Shown one piece after another: positions 1 through 12,537 of a stretch of DNA of 64,000 nt (position 1 is the stretch's first letter; every line of letters starts with the position of its first letter). Location: positions 46,013-110,012 of the forward strand of contig JAVTVY010025132.1 in the NCBI GenBank assembly GCA_036873755.1, in the 5' to 3' direction. Source of the DNA: Hanleya hanleyi (Eukaryota > Mollusca > Polyplacophora > Lepidopleurida > Hanleyidae). A model generated the notes under the pieces. It did not search any database and was not told where the DNA came from. It saw only the letters and a program-made list of their open reading frames with translations. Position numbers and translations under genes: made by a program.

Positions 1-438
1 ATACGGACGCAAAGAACATCTATATGGTGTCTCACCAGTATGATTGCGCACATGTATTGTAAGGGCCTCTTTGTGAGCAGTGCTATACGTGCACAAAGAA
101 CATCTATATGGTGTCTCACCAGTATGATTGCGTACATGTTTTGTAAGGACCTCTTTGTGAGCAGTGCTATACGGACACACCGACCATATATATGGTGTCT
201 CAGCAGTATCATTGCGTACATGTATTGTAAGGGCCTCTTTGTGAACAGTGCTATACGGCCGCAAATAACATCTATATGGTGTTTCACCAGTATGATTGCG
301 TACATGTATTGCAAGGGCCTCTTTGTGAGCAGTGCTATACGGGCACAAAGAACATCTATATGGTGTCTCACCGGTATGATTGTGCACATGTATTGTAAGG
401 GCCTCTTTGTGAGCAGTGCTATTCGGGCACAAAGAACA

Positions 439-1212
439 TCAATATGGTGTCTCACCAGTATGATTGCGTACATGTATTGTAAGAGCCTCTTTGCGAGCAC
501 TGCTATACGGGCACAAAGAACATCTATACGGTGTCTCACCAGTATGATTGCGTACATGTATTGTAAGGGCATCTTTGTGAGCAGTGCTATACAGGCACAA
601 AGAACATCTATATGGTGTCTCACCAGTATGAATGCGTACATGTACCGTAAAGGCCTCTTTGTGAGCAGTGCTATACGGACACAAAGAACACCTATATGGT
701 GTCTCACCAGTGTGATTGCGTACATGTATTGTAAGGGCCTCTTTGTGAGCAGTGCAATACGGGCACAAAGAACATCTATATGTTGTCTCACCAGTATGAT
801 TGCGTACATGTACCGTAAGGCCCTCTTTGTGAGCAGTGCTATACGGACACAAAGAACATCTATATTGTGTCTCACCAGTATGATTGCGTACATGTATTGT
901 AAGGGCCTCTTTGTGAGCAGTGCTATACGGGCACAAAGAACATCTATATGGTGTCTCACCAGTATGATTGCGTACATGTATTGTAAGGGCCTCTTTGTGA
1001 GCAGTGCTATACGGACACACCGAACATCTATATGGTGTCTCACCAGTATGATTGCGTACATGTATTGTAAGGGCCTCTTTGTGAGCAGTGCTATACGGAC
1101 ACAAAGAACATCTATATGGTTTTTCGTCGGTATGATTGCGTACATGTATAGTAAGGGCCTCATTGTGAGCAGTGCTATACGCGCATAAAGAACATCTATA
1201 TGGTGTCTCACC
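439..1212 (-). pseudogene. C2H2 finger run, about 9 fingers
   Basis: Finger frame opens just after the 2-nt-short unit near 1211-1225 and closes at a TGA where the usual Arg codon after the linker Tyr is changed (TATAGA to TATTGA). One finger has an AHNEAL helix in place of AHKEAL and one linker reads HTDEKPY. No N-terminal domain or plausible start codon. Confidence 0.55.
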
Positions 1213-1276
1213 GGTATGAATGTACATGTATTGTAAGGTCCTCTTTGTGAGCAGTGTTATACGGGCACAAAGAACA

Positions 1277-2026
1277 TCAATATGGTGTCTCACCAGTATG
1301 ATTGCGTACATGTATTGTAAGGGCCTCTTTGTGAGCAGTGCTATACGGGCACAAAGAACATCTATATGGTGTCTCACCAGTATGATTGCGTACATGTATT
1401 GTAAGGGCCTCATTGTGAGCAGTGCTATGCGGGCACAAAGAAAATCTATATGGTGTTTCACCAGTATGATTGCGTACATGTATTGTAAGGGCCTCTTTGT
1501 GAGCAGTGCTATACGGGCACAAGGAACATCTATATGGTGTCTCACCAGTATGATTGCGTACATGTATTGTAAGGGCATCTTTGTGAGCAGTGCTATACGG
1601 ACACAAAGAACATCTATATGGTGTCTCACCAGTATGATTGCGTACATGTATTGAAAGGGCCTCTTTGTGAGCAGTGCTATACGGGCACAAAGAACATCTA
1701 TATGGTGTCTCACCAGTATGATTGCGTACATGTATTGTAAGGGCATCTTGGTGAGCAGTGCTATACGGGCACAAAGAACATCCATATGGTGTCTCACCAG
1801 TATGATTGCGTACATGTATTGCAAGGGCCTCTTTGTGAGCAGTGCTATACGGGCACAGAGAACATCTATATGGGGTCTCACCAGTATGATTGCGTACATG
1901 TATGGTAAGGGCCTCATTGTGAGCAGTGCTGTACGGGCACAAAGTACATCTATATGGTGTTTCACCAGTATGATTGCGTACATGTATGGTAAGGGCCTCT
2001 TTGTGAGCAGTGCTATACGGGCACAA
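1277..2026 (-). pseudogene. C2H2 finger run, about 8-9 fingers
   Basis: Continuous finger frame of 249 codons. The first methionine falls inside a finger (MCPYS), so it is not a natural start. One finger reads RFSLC and has lost its first zinc ligand (Cys to Phe). The frame ends at the same linker TGA (Arg codon to stop) seen at 439, 4817, 8679 and 12538. Helix residues are almost the same in every finger, so DNA-contact positions have not diversified. Confidence 0.6.
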
Positions 2027-2040
2027 AGAACATCTATATG

Positions 2041-2357
2041 ATTTCTCACCAGTATGAATGCGTGTGTGTATCTTAAGGTCGACTTTCTGAGCTGCGCTAT
2101 ATGGGCATTAGGTAAATTTGCATGGTTTCTCACCATTGTGAGTCCGTTCATGTCTATGAAGGTGTCCTTTGTTGGCTGCGCAAGGCGGGCACAAGGAACA
2201 TTTGTGTGGGTTCTGACCAGTGTGATTCGTCATGTCATTTAAACGCCCCGTTCCATGCAGTTCTTTGTGAGCAGAAATATACTTATTATTGGTGCGGAGC
2301 TCGAATTGATATGCCAATGCGCGTGTAGGCGCCGTGGAATAAGAATAGGCTAATATG
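2041..2357 (-). repeat. Diverged finger block D1 (ten copies in array)
   Basis: About 317 bp marking higher-order repeat boundaries. Minus-strand reading gives diverged fingers (CSLCPPCAANKGHLHRHERTH and QCPYSAAQK-like) plus a non-finger stretch. Copies: 2041-2357, 5914-6231, 9774-10087 (internally scrambled), 13217-13535, 15742-16060, 16754-17070, 17763-18079, 19932-20246 (8-bp deletion), 20943-21256 and 22654-22938. All ten carry the same TAA where a finger's residue between its two cysteines should be, and finger frames entering from the high-coordinate side end at a second TAA inside the block. No copy can be translated through. Confidence 0.8.
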
Positions 2358-3707
2358 GCACAAAGAACATCTATTTGGTGTCTCACCAGTATGATTGCGT
2401 ACATGTATTGTAAGGGCATCTTGGTGAGCAGTGCTATACGGACACAAAGAACATCTATATGGTGTCTCACCAGTATGATTGCATACATGTTTTGAAAGGG
2501 CCTCTTCGTGAGCAGTGCTATACGGGCACAAGGAACATCTATATGGTGTCTCACCAGTATGATTGCGTACATGTATTGTAAGGGCATCTTGGCGAGCAGT
2601 GCTATACGGACACAAAGAACATCTATATGGTGTCTCACCAGTATGATTGCGTACATGTATTGAAAGGGCCTCTTTGTGAGGAGTGCAATACGGGCACAAC
2701 GAACATCTATATGGTGTCTCACCAGTATGATTGCGTACATGTATTGTGAGGGCCTTTTTGTGAGCAGTGTTATACGGGCACAAAGAACATATATATGGTG
2801 TCTCACCAGTATGATTGCGTACATGTATTGTAAGGGCCTCTTTGTGAGCAGTGCTATACGGGCACAATGAACATATATATGGTGTCTCACCAGTATGATT
2901 GCGTACATGTATTGTAAGGGCATCTTTGTGAGCAGTGCTATACAGGCACAAAGAACATCTATATGGTGTCTCACCAGTGTGAATGCGTACATGTACCGTA
3001 AAGGCCTCTTTGTGAGCAGTGCTATACGGACACAAAGAACACCTATATGGTGTCTCACCAGTATGATTGCGTACATGTATTGTAAGGGCCTCTTGGTGAG
3101 CAGTGCAATACGGGCACAAAGAACATCTATATGTTGTCTCACCAGTATGATTGCGTACATGTACCGTAAGGCCCTCTTTGTGAGCAGTGCTATACGGACA
3201 CAAAGAACATCTATATTGTGTCTCACCAGTATGATTGCATACATGTATTGTAAGGGCCTCTTTGTGAGCAGTGCTATACGGGCACAAAGAACATCTATAT
3301 GGTGTCTCACCAGTATGATTGCGTACATGTATTGTAAGGGCCTCTTTGTGAGCAGTGCTATACGGACACACCGAACATCTATATGGTGTCTCACCAGTAT
3401 GATTGCGTACATGTATTGTAAGGGCCTCTTTGTGAGCAGTGCTATACGGACACAAAGAACATCTATATGGTTTATCACCGGTATGATTGCGTACATGTAT
3501 TGTAAGGGCCTCTTTGTGAGCAGTGCTATACGGGCACAAAGAACATCTATATGGTGTCTCACCAGTATGATTGCGTACATGTATTGTAAGGGCCTCTTTG
3601 TGAGCAGCGTTATACGGGCACAAAGAACATCTATATGGTGTCTCACCAGTATGATTGCGTACATGTATTGTATGGGCCTCTTTGTGAGCAGTGCTATACG
3701 GGCACAA
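2286..3707 (-). pseudogene. C2H2 finger run, about 16 fingers with C-terminal tail
   Basis: 473-codon open frame of C2H2 fingers ending in a 23-residue non-finger tail (HISLFLFHGAYTRIGISIRAPHQ-type; first residues follow a normal CSLC) and a TAA inside the diverged block. The same tail closes the frames ending at 6160, 10016, 13463, 15989, 16998 and 21184, so it is a property of the block. The apparent start (MCPYS) lies within a finger. It could be the last exon of a poly-zinc-finger gene, but I see no splice acceptor with a good polypyrimidine tract or any upstream exon. Confidence 0.6.
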
Positions 3708-3887
3708 ATAACATCTATATGGTGTCTCACCAGTATGAATGCGTACGTGTATTGTAAAGGGGCATCTTTGTGAGCAGTGCTATACAGGCACAAAGAACAT
3801 CTATATATTGTCTCACCAGTATGAATGCGTACATGTACCGTAAGAGGCCTCTCTTTGTGAGCAGTGCTATACGGACACAAAGAACAC

Positions 3888-4133
3888 CTATGTAGTTGTC
3901 TCACCAGTATGATTGCGTACAGGTATTGTAAGGGCCTCTTTGTGAGTAGTGCAATACGGGCACAAAGAACATCTATATGTTGTCTCACCAGTATGATTGC
4001 GTACATGTACCGTAAGGCCCTCTTTGTGAGCAGTGCTATACGGACACAAATAAAATCTATATTGTGTCTCACCAGAATGATTGCGTACATGTATTGTAAG
4101 GGCCTCTTTGTGCGCAGTGCTATACGGGCACAA
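3888..4133 (-). pseudogene. C2H2 finger fragment, 3 fingers
   Basis: Short finger frame ending near a cluster of small indels at 3750-3905. One finger has Cys to Phe at the first ligand (RFYLC). It starts just below SINE copy 1, separated from it by one unit. Confidence 0.5.
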
Positions 4134-4151
4134 AGAACATCTATATGGTGT

Positions 4152-4164
4152 CTCATCAGTATGA
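4152..4164 (+). repeat. SINE target-site duplication, left (copy 1)
   Basis: CTCATCAGTATGA flanks the SINE here and again at 4495-4507. The ordinary array unit reads CTCACCAGTATGA, so the C-to-T variant marks the original insertion target. The same pair flanks all four SINE copies. Confidence 0.8.
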
Positions 4165-4494
4165 GGTTCTGGGTTCGATCCCAGGCCGGGTCATACCTAA
4201 GACTTGAAAAATGGAACTTGTTGCTTCCTCGCTTACGTTCAGCGTTAAGAGGATAGAACAAGGACTGGTTCGCTCGGTGTCAGTATAATGTGACTGAGTG
4301 GGGTGTCATGTCTGCCTACAGCATGATATTTCAGTGGGACAGCACTATAAAATGGCAGCATTAGATCTGCTCTGTTACAAGTAGGTTCCCCTTCCCCTCC
4401 CCCTCCCCCTCCCCTCCCTTCCCTTCCCCGTCGTGATATAGCTGAAAAAATGTTGAAAGCGACGTTAAACCCTATTCACTCACTCACTCACTCA
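4165..4494 (+). mobile_element. tRNA-derived SINE (MetaSINE-like), copy 1
   Basis: The head keeps a pol III B box (GGTTCGATCCC) but lacks the A-box half, so the copy is 5' truncated. A central conserved stretch follows (CGCTCGGTGTCAGTATAATG and on), then a C/T-rich tract, a GACGTTAAACCC motif and a (CACT)n tail. The order tRNA head, conserved centre, CACT tail matches the MetaSINE superfamily described from molluscs and other animals; that assignment is from memory of the family. It sits in the finger array with a 13-bp duplication. Confidence 0.85.
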
Positions 4495-4757
4495 CTCATC
4501 AGTATGATTGCGTACATGTATTGTAAGGGCCTCTTTGTGAGCAGTGCTATACGGACACACCGAACATCTATATGGTGTCTCACCAGTATGATTGCGTACA
4601 TGTATTGTAAGGGCCTCTTTGTGAGCAGTGCTATACGGACACACCGAACATCTATATGGTGTCTCACCAGTATGATTGCGTACATGTATTGTAAGGGCCT
4701 CTTTGTGAGCAGTGCTATACGCGCATAAAGAACATCTATATGGTGTCTCACCGGTAT
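4492..4757 (-). pseudogene. C2H2 finger fragment, 3 fingers, cut by SINE
   Basis: Three fingers between the 2-nt-short unit (4751-4770) and SINE copy 1. The frame ends as HTDE then stop, made by the SINE tail. Equivalent copies: 8354-8619, 12213-12480 and 14823-15090. Confidence 0.5.
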
Positions 4758-4816
4758 GAATGTACATGTATTGTAAGGTCCTCTTTGTGAGCAGTGTTAT
4801 ACGGGCACAAAGAACA

Positions 4817-5262
4817 TCAATATGGTGTCTCACCAGTATGATTGCGTACATGTATTGTAAGGGCCTCATTGTGAGCAGTGCTATGCGGGCACAAAGAACA
4901 TCTATATGGTGTTTCACCAGTATGATTGCGTACATGTATTGTAAGGGCCTCTTTGTGAGCAGTGCTATACGGGCACAAGGAACATCTATATGGTGTCTCA
5001 CCAGTATGGTTGCGTGCATGTATTGTAAGGGCCTCTTTGTGAGCAGTGCTATACGGACACACCGAACATCTATATGGTGTCTCACCAGTATGATTGCGTA
5101 CATGTATTGTAAGGGCCTCTTTGTGAGCAGTGCTATACGGACACAAAGAACATCTATATGGTTTTTCGTCGGTATGATTGCGTACATGTATTGTAAGGGT
5201 CTCTTTGTGAGCAGTGCTATACGCGCATAAAGAACATCTATATGGTGTCTCACCGGTATGAA
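4817..5262 (-). pseudogene. C2H2 finger run, 5 fingers
   Basis: Finger frame from the second 2-nt-short unit of this repeat (5251-5272) to the linker TGA at 4817. Equivalent to 8679-9124. One HTDEKPY linker and one finger with an AHKETL helix. Confidence 0.5.
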
Positions 5263-5552
5263 TGTACATGTATTGTAAGGTCCTCTTTGTGAGCAGTGTT
5301 ATACGAGCACAAAGAACATCAATATGTTGTCTCACCAGTATGATTGCGTACATGTATTGTAAGGTCCTCTTTGTGAGCAGTGCTATACGGGCACAAAGAA
5401 CATCTATATGGTGTCTCACCAGTATGATTGCGTACATGTATTGTAAGGGCCTCATTGTGAGCAGTGCTATGCGGGCACAAAGAACATCTATATGGTGTTT
5501 CACCAGTATGATTGCGTACATGTATTGTAAGGGCCTCTTTGTGAGCAGTGCT

Positions 5553-5900
5553 CTACGGACACAAAGAACATCTATATGGTGTCTCACCAGTATGATTGCG
5601 TACATGTATTGAAAGGGCCTCTTTGTGAGCAGTGCTATACGGGCACAGAGAACATCCATATGGTGTCTCACCAGTATGATTGCGTACATGTATTGCAAGG
5701 GCCTCTTTGTGAGCAGTGCTATACGGGCACAAAGAACATCTATATGGGGTCTCACCAGTATGATTGCGTACATGTATGGTAAGGGCCTCTTTGTGAGCAG
5801 TGCCATACGGGCACAAAGTACATCTATATGGTGTCTCACCAGTATGATTGCGTACATGTATGGTAAGGGCCTCTTTGTGAGCAGTGCTATACGGGCACAA
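5553..5900 (-). pseudogene. C2H2 finger run, 4 fingers
   Basis: 115-codon finger frame just below diverged block D2. It closes at a unit with TTGAAAGG in place of TTGTAAGG, which gives a stop. Near-identical copies lie at 9415-9783 and 15382-15729. Confidence 0.5.
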
Positions 5901-6159
5901 AGAACATCTATATGATTTCTCACCAGTATGAATGCGTGCGTGTATCTTAAGGTCGACTTTCTGAGCTGCGCTATATGGGCATTAGGTACATTTGCATGGT
6001 TTCTCACCATTGTGAGTCCGTTCATGTCTATGAAAGTGTCCTTTGTTGGCTGCGCAAGGCGGGCACAAGGAACATTTGTGTGGGTTCTGACCAGTGTGAT
6101 TCGTCATGTCATTTAAACGCCCCGTTCCATGCAGTTCTTTGTGAGCAGAAATATACTTA

Positions 6160-7161
6160 TTATTGGTGCGGAGCTCGAATTGATATGCCAATGCGCGTGT
6201 AGGCGCCGTGGAATAAGAATAGGCTAATATGGCACAAAGAACATCTATTTGGTGTCTCACCAGTATGATTGCGTACATGTATTGTAAGGGCATCTTCGTG
6301 AGCAGTGCTATACGGACACAAAGAACATCTATATGGTGTTTCACCAGTATGATTGCGTACATGTTTTGAAAGGGCCTCTTCGTGAGCAGTGCTATACGGG
6401 CACAAGGAACATCTATATGGTGTCTCACCAGTATGATTGCGTACATGTATTGTAAGGGCATCTTGGCGAGCAGTGCTATACGGACACAAAGAACATCTAT
6501 ATGGTGTCTCACCAGTATGATTGCGTACATGTATTGAAAGGGCCTCTTTGTGAGGAGTGCTATACGGGCACAACGAACATCTATATGGTGTCTCACCAGT
6601 ATGATTGCGTACATGTATTGTGAGGGCCTTTTTGTGAGCAGTGTTATACGGGCACAAAGAACATATATATGGTGTCTCACCAGTATGATTGCGTACATGT
6701 ATTGTAAGGGCCTCTTTGTGAGCAGTGCTATACGGGCACAATGAACATATATATGGTGTCTCACCAGTATGATTGCGTACATGTATTGTAAGGGCATCTT
6801 TGTGAGCAGTGCTATACAGGCACAAAGAACATCTATATGGTGTCTCACCAGTGTGAATGCGTACATGTACCGTAAAGGCCTCTTTGTGAGCAGTGCTATA
6901 CGGACACAAAGAACACCTATATGGTGTCTCACCAGTATGATTGCGTACATGTATTGTAAGGGCCTCTTTGTGAGCAGTGCAATACGGGCACAAAGAACAT
7001 CTATATGTTGTCTCACCAGTATGATTGCGTACATGTACCGTAAGGCCCTCTTTGTGAGCAGTGCTATACGGACACAAAGAACATCTATATTGTGTCTCAC
7101 CAGTATGATTGCATACATGTATTGTAAGGGCCTCTTTGTGAGCAGTGCTATACGGGCACAA
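6160..7161 (-). pseudogene. C2H2 finger run, 11 fingers with tail
   Basis: 333-codon finger frame ending in the shared non-finger tail and TAA of block D2. Matches 13463-14464 and the lower part of 2286-3707 finger by finger (YIC, PYNTAHKKAL and HARQDAL variants in the same order), so this is a higher-order copy. Confidence 0.6.
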
Positions 7162-7248
7162 AGAACATCTATATGGTGTCTCACCAGTATGATTGCGTAC
7201 ATGTATTGTAAGGGCCTCTTTGTGAGCAGTGCTATACGGGCATAAAGA

Positions 7249-8001
7249 TCATCTATATGGTGTCTCACCAGTGTGATTGCGTACATGTATTGTAAGGGCC
7301 TCTTTGTGAGCAGTGCTATACGGACACAAAGAACATCTATATGGTGTCTCACCAGTATGATTGCGTACATGTATTGTAAGGGCCTCTTTGTGACCAGTGC
7401 TATACGGACACAAAGAACATCTATATGGTGTCTCACCAGTATGATTGCGTACATGTATTGTAAGGGCCTCTTTGTGAGCAGTGCTATACGGACACAAAGA
7501 ACATATATATGGTGTCTCACCAGTATGATTGCGTACATGTATTGTAAGGGCCTCTTTGTGAGCAGTGCTATACGGGCACAATGAACATATATATGGTGTC
7601 TCACCAGTATGATTGCGTACATGTATTGTAAGGGCATCTTTGTAAGCAGTGCTATACAGGCACAAAGAACATCTATATGGTGTCTCACCAGTATGAATGC
7701 GTACATGTACCGTAAAGGCCTCTTTGTGAGCAGTGCTATACGGACACAAAGAACACCTATATGGTGTCTCACCAGTATGATTGCGTACAGGTATTGTAAG
7801 GGCCTCTTTGTGAGTAGTGCAATACGGGCACAAAGAACATCTATATGTTGTCTCACCAGTATGATTGCGTACATGTACCGTAAGGCCCTCTTTGTGAGCA
7901 GTGCTATACGGACACAAAGAAAATCTATATTGTGTCTCACCAGTATGATTGCGTACATGTATTGTAAGGGCCTCTTTGTGCGCAGTGCTATACGGGCACA
8001 A
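7249..8001 (-). pseudogene. C2H2 finger run, about 9 fingers
   Basis: 250-codon finger frame just below SINE copy 2. The first fingers include RFSLC (lost Cys). It closes at a TGA formed by CATAAAGATC in the unit near 7240. Confidence 0.55.
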
Positions 8002-8032
8002 AGAACATCTATATGGTGTCTCATCAGTATGA

Positions 8033-8356
8033 GGTTCTGGGTTCGATCCCAGGCCGGGTCATACCTAAGACTTGAAAAATGGAACTTGTTGCTTCCTCGC
8101 TTACGTTCAGCGTTAAGAGGATAGAACAAGGACTGGTTCGCTCGGTGTCAGTATAATGTGACTGAGTGGGGTGTCATGTCTGCCTACAGCATGATATTTC
8201 AGTGGGACAGCACTATAACATGGCAGCATTAGATCTGCTCTGTTACAAGTAGGTTCCCCTTCCCCTCCCCCTCCCCTCCCTTCCCTTCCCCGTCGTGATA
8301 TAGCTGAAAAAATGTTGAAAGCGACGTTAAACCCTATTCACTCACTCACTCACTCA
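8033..8356 (+). mobile_element. tRNA-derived SINE, copy 2
   Basis: Same truncation point, same CTCATCAGTATGA duplication (8020-8032 and 8357-8369) and same flanking finger units as copy 1. The C/T tract is 6 bp shorter. Shared junctions show it was copied with the array, not inserted independently. Confidence 0.85.
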
Positions 8357-8619
8357 CTCATCAGTATGATTGCGTACATGTATTGTAAGGGCCTCTTTGT
8401 GAGCAGTGCTATACGGACACACCGAACATCTATATGGTGTCTCACCAGTATGATTGCGTACATGTATTGTAAGGGCCTCTTTGTGAGCAGTGCTATACGG
8501 ACACACCGAACATCTATATGGTGTCTCACCAGTATGATTGCGTACATGTATTGTAAGGGCCTCTTTGTGAGCAGTGCTATACGCGCATAAAGAACATCTA
8601 TATGGTGTCTCACCGGTAT
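8354..8619 (-). pseudogene. C2H2 finger fragment, 3 fingers, cut by SINE copy 2
   Basis: Higher-order copy of 4492-4757, ending HTDE-stop at the SINE tail. Confidence 0.5.
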
Positions 8620-8678
8620 GAATGTACATGTATTGTAAGGTCCTCTTTGTGAGCAGTGTTATACGGGCACAAAGAACA

Positions 8679-9124
8679 TCAATATGGTGTCTCACCAGTA
8701 TGATTGCGTACATGTATTGTAAGGGCCTCATTGTGAGCAGTGCTATGCGGGCACAAAGAACATCTATATGGTGTTTCACCAGTATGATTGCGTACATGTA
8801 TTGTAAGGGCCTCTTTGTGAGCAGTGCTATACGGGCACAAGGAACATCTATATGGTGTCTCACCAGTATGATTGCGTACATGTATTGTAAGGGCATCTTT
8901 GTGAGCAGTGCTATACGGGCACAAAGAACATCTATATGGTGTCTCACCAGTATGATTGCGTACATGTATTGTAAGGGCCTCTTTGTGAGCAGTGCTATAC
9001 GGACACAAAGAACATCTATATGGTTTTTCGTCGGTATGATTGCGTACATGTATTGTAAGGGTCTCTTTGTGAGCAGTGCTATACGCGCATAAAGAACATC
9101 TATATGGTGTCTCACCGGTATGAA
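8679..9124 (-). pseudogene. C2H2 finger run, 5 fingers
   Basis: Higher-order copy of 4817-5262, between the 2-nt-short unit near 9111-9130 and the linker TGA at 8679. Confidence 0.5.
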
Positions 9125-9414
9125 TGTACATGTATTGTAAGGTCCTCTTTGTGAGCAGTGTTATACGAGCACAAAGAACATCAATATGTTGTCTCACCAG
9201 TATGATTGCGTACATGTATTGTAAGGTCCTCTTTGTGAGCAGTGCTATACGGGCACAAAGAACATCTATATGGTGTCTCACCAGTATGATTGCGTACATG
9301 TATTGTAAGGGCCTCATTGTGAGCAGTGCTATGCGGGCACAAAGAACATCTATATGGTGTTTCACCAGTATGATTGCGTACATGTATTGTAAGGGCCTCT
9401 TTGTGAGCAGTGCT

Positions 9415-9783
9415 CTACGGACACAAAGAACATCTATATGGTGTCTCACCAGTATGATTGCGTACATGTATTGAAAGGGCCTCTTTGTGAGCAGTGCTAT
9501 ACGGGCACAGAGAACATCCATATGGTGTCTCACCAGTATGATTGCGTACATGTATTGCAAGGGCCTCTTTGTGAGCAGTGCTATACGGGCACAAAGAACA
9601 TCTATATGGGGTCTCACCAGTATGATTGCGTACATGTATGGTAAGGGCCTCTTTGTGAGCAGTGCCATACGGGCACAAAGTACATCTATATGGTGTCTCA
9701 CCAGTATGATTGCGTACATGTATGGTAAGGGCCTCTTTGTGAGCAGTGCTATACGGGCACAAAGAACATCTATATGATTTCAC
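9415..9783 (-). pseudogene. C2H2 finger run, 4 fingers
   Basis: Copy of 5553-5900. A 2-bp change at the D3 junction extends it slightly and gives a start at MKSYRC. The adjoining block D3 is rearranged around 9855-9960. Confidence 0.5.
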
Positions 9784-10015
9784 CAGTATGAATGCGTGTG
9801 TGTATCTTAAGGTCGATTCTCTGAGCTGCGCTATATGGGCATTAGGTACATTTGCATGAAGCTCTCACCATTGTGGAGTCCTGAAACCATACCATGAAGG
9901 TGTCCTTTGTTTATTGCGGGCACAAGGAACATTTGTGTGGCCTGGACCAGTGTGATCTGTCATGTCATTTAAACGCCCCGTTCCATGCAGTTCTTTGTGA
10001 GCAGAAATATACTTA

Positions 10016-11854
10016 TTATTGGTGCGGAGCTCGAATTGATATGCCAATGCGCGTGTAGGCGCCGTGGAATAAGAATAGGCTAATATGGCACAAAGAACAT
10101 CTATTTGGTGTCTCACCAGTATGATTGCGTACATGTATTGTAAGGGCATCTTGGTGAGCAGTGCTATACGGACACAAAGAACATCTATATGGTGTCTCAC
10201 CAGTATGATTGCGTACATGTATTGTAAGGGCCTCTTTGTGAGCAGTGCTATACGGGCACAAAGAACATATATATGGTGTCTCACCAGTATGATTGCGTAC
10301 ATATATCGTAAGGGCTTCTCTGTGAGCAGTGCTATACGGGCACAAAGAACATCTATATGGTGTCTCACCAGTATGATTGCGTACATGTATTGTAAGGGCC
10401 TCTTTGTGAGCAGTGCTATACGGGCACAAAGAACATCTATATGGTGTCTCACCAGTATGATTGTGTACATGTATTGTAAGGGCCTCTTTGTGAGCAGTGC
10501 TATACGGGCACAAAGAACATCTATATGGTGTCTCACCAGTATGATTGCGTACATGTATTGTAAGGGCCTCTTTGTGAGCAGTGCTATACGGGCACAATGA
10601 ACATATATATGGTGTCTCACCAGTATGATTGCGTACATGTATTGTAAGGGCATCTTTGTGAGCAGTGCTATACAGGCACAAAGAACATCTATATGGTGTC
10701 TCACCAGTATGAATGCGTACATGTACCGTAAAGGCCTCTTTGTGAGCAGTGCTATACGGACACAAAGAACACCTATATGGTGTCTCACCAGTATGATTGC
10801 GTACAGGTATTGTAAGGGCCTCTTTGTGAGCAGTGCAATACGGGCACAAAGAACATCTATATGTTGTCTCACCAGTATGATTGCGTACATGTACCGTAAG
10901 GCCCTCTATGTGAGCAGTGCTATACGGACACAAAGAACATCTATATTGTGTCTCACCAGTATGATTGCGTACATGTATTGTAAGGGCCTCTTTGTGAGCA
11001 GTGCTATACGGGCACAAAGAACATCTATATGGTGTCTCACCAGTATGATTGCGTACATGTATTGTAAGGGCCTCTTTGTGAGCAGTGCTATACGGACACA
11101 CCGAACATCTATATGGTGTCTCACCAGTGTGATTGCGTACATGTATTGTAAGGGCCTCTTTGTGAGCAGTGCTATACGGACACAAAGAACATCTATATGG
11201 TTTTTCGTCGGTATGATTGCGTACATGTATAGTAAGGGCCTCTTTGTGAGCAGTGCTATACGGGCACAAAGAACATCTATATTGTGTCTCACCAGTATGA
11301 TTGCGTACATGTATTGTAAGGGCCTCTTTGTGATCAGTGCTATACGGGCACAAAGAACATATATATGGTGTCTCACCAGTATGATTGCGTACATGTATTG
11401 TAAGGGCCTCTTTGTGAGCAGTGCTATACGGGCACAATGAACATATATATGGTGTCTCACCAGTATGATTGCGTACATGTATTGTAAGGGCATCTTTGTG
11501 AGCAGTGCTATACAGGCACAAAGAACATCTATATGGTGTCTCACCAGTATGAATGCGTACATGTACCGTAAAGGCCTCTTTGTGAGCAGTGCTACGGACA
11601 CGCCGAACACCTATATGGTGTCTCACCAGTATGATTGCGTACAGGTATTGTAAGGGCCTCTTGTGAGTAGTGCAATACGGGCACAAAGAACATCTATATG
11701 TTGTCTCACCAGTATGATTGCGTACATGTACCGTAAGGCCCTCTTTGTGAGCAGTGCTATACGGACACAAATAAAATCTATATTGTGTCTCACCAGAATG
11801 ATTGCGTACATGTATTGTAAGGGCCTCTTTGTGCGCAGTGCTATACGGGCACAA
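10016..11854 (-). pseudogene. Longest C2H2 finger frame, about 20 fingers
   Basis: 612-codon frame, the longest finger run in the window, ending in the shared tail and TAA of block D3. One finger near the N-terminal end (around residues 70-95) slips into another frame and back through two compensating indels. It therefore stays open but encodes about 30 non-finger residues there. The first methionine is inside a finger. If any run in this array is translated, this is the best candidate; the same block-derived stop and lack of a start argue against it. Confidence 0.6.
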
Positions 11855-11885
11855 AGAACATCTATATGGTGTCTCATCAGTATGA

Positions 11886-12215
11886 GGTTCTGGGTTCGAT
11901 CCCAGGCCGGGTCATACCTAAGACTTGAAAAATGGAACTTGTTGCTTCCTCGCTTACGTTCAGCGTTAAGAGGATAGAACAAGGACTGGTTCGCTCGGTG
12001 TCAGTATAATGTGACTGAGTGGGGTGTCATGTCTGCCTACAGCATGATATTTCAGTGGGACAGCACTATAAAATGGCAGCATTAGATCTGCTCTGTTACA
12101 AGTAGGTTCCCCTTCCCCTCCCCCTCCCCCTCCCCTCCCTTCCCTTCCCCGTCGTGATATAGCTGAAAAAATGTTGAAAGCGACGTTAAACCCTATTCAC
12201 TCACTCACTCACTCA
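11886..12215 (+). mobile_element. tRNA-derived SINE, copy 3
   Basis: Same structure, truncation and 13-bp duplication (11873-11885 and 12216-12228) as copies 1, 2 and 4. The flanking units differ in having CCGAAAATC in place of CCGAACATC. Confidence 0.85.
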
Positions 12216-12480
12216 CTCATCAGTATGATTGCGTACATGTATTGTAAGGGCCTCTTTGTGAGCAGTGCTATACGGACACACCGAAAATCTATATGGTGTG
12301 TCAGCAGTATGATTGCGTACATGTATTGTAAGGGCCTCTTTGTGAGCAGTGCTATACGGACACACCGAAAATCTATATGGTGTCTCACCAGTATGATTGC
12401 GTACATGTATTGTAAGGGCCTCTTTGTGAGCAGTGCTATACGCGCATAAAGAACATCTATATGGTGTCTCACCGGTATGA
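12213..12480 (-). pseudogene. C2H2 finger fragment, 3 fingers, cut by SINE copy 3
   Basis: Copy of 4492-4757. Two fingers have lost the first Cys (RFSVC), showing divergence after duplication. Confidence 0.5.
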
Positions 12481-12537
12481 ATGTACATGTATTGTAAGGT
12501 CCTCTTTGTGAGCAGTGTTATACGGGCACAAAGAACA

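Noticed and set aside
40..1188. Long plus-strand frames in the array (repeating SSAIRAQRTSIWCLTSMIAYMYCKGLF-type units)
   Set aside because: Shadow of the 84-bp periodicity. The minus-strand frame encodes canonical zinc-ligand spacing; the plus frame has no known domain.
4165..4200. tRNA gene
   Set aside because: Only the B-box half is present and it leads into SINE sequence.
5982..8129. Very long minus frames reading LVRHHIDVLCARIALLTKRP repeats
   Set aside because: Second minus frame of the same repeat. It stays open only because the unit length is a multiple of three.
10016..11854. A functional 20-finger transcription factor
   Set aside because: No start, no other exon, block-derived stop, two compensating indels in one finger, and uniform contact residues.
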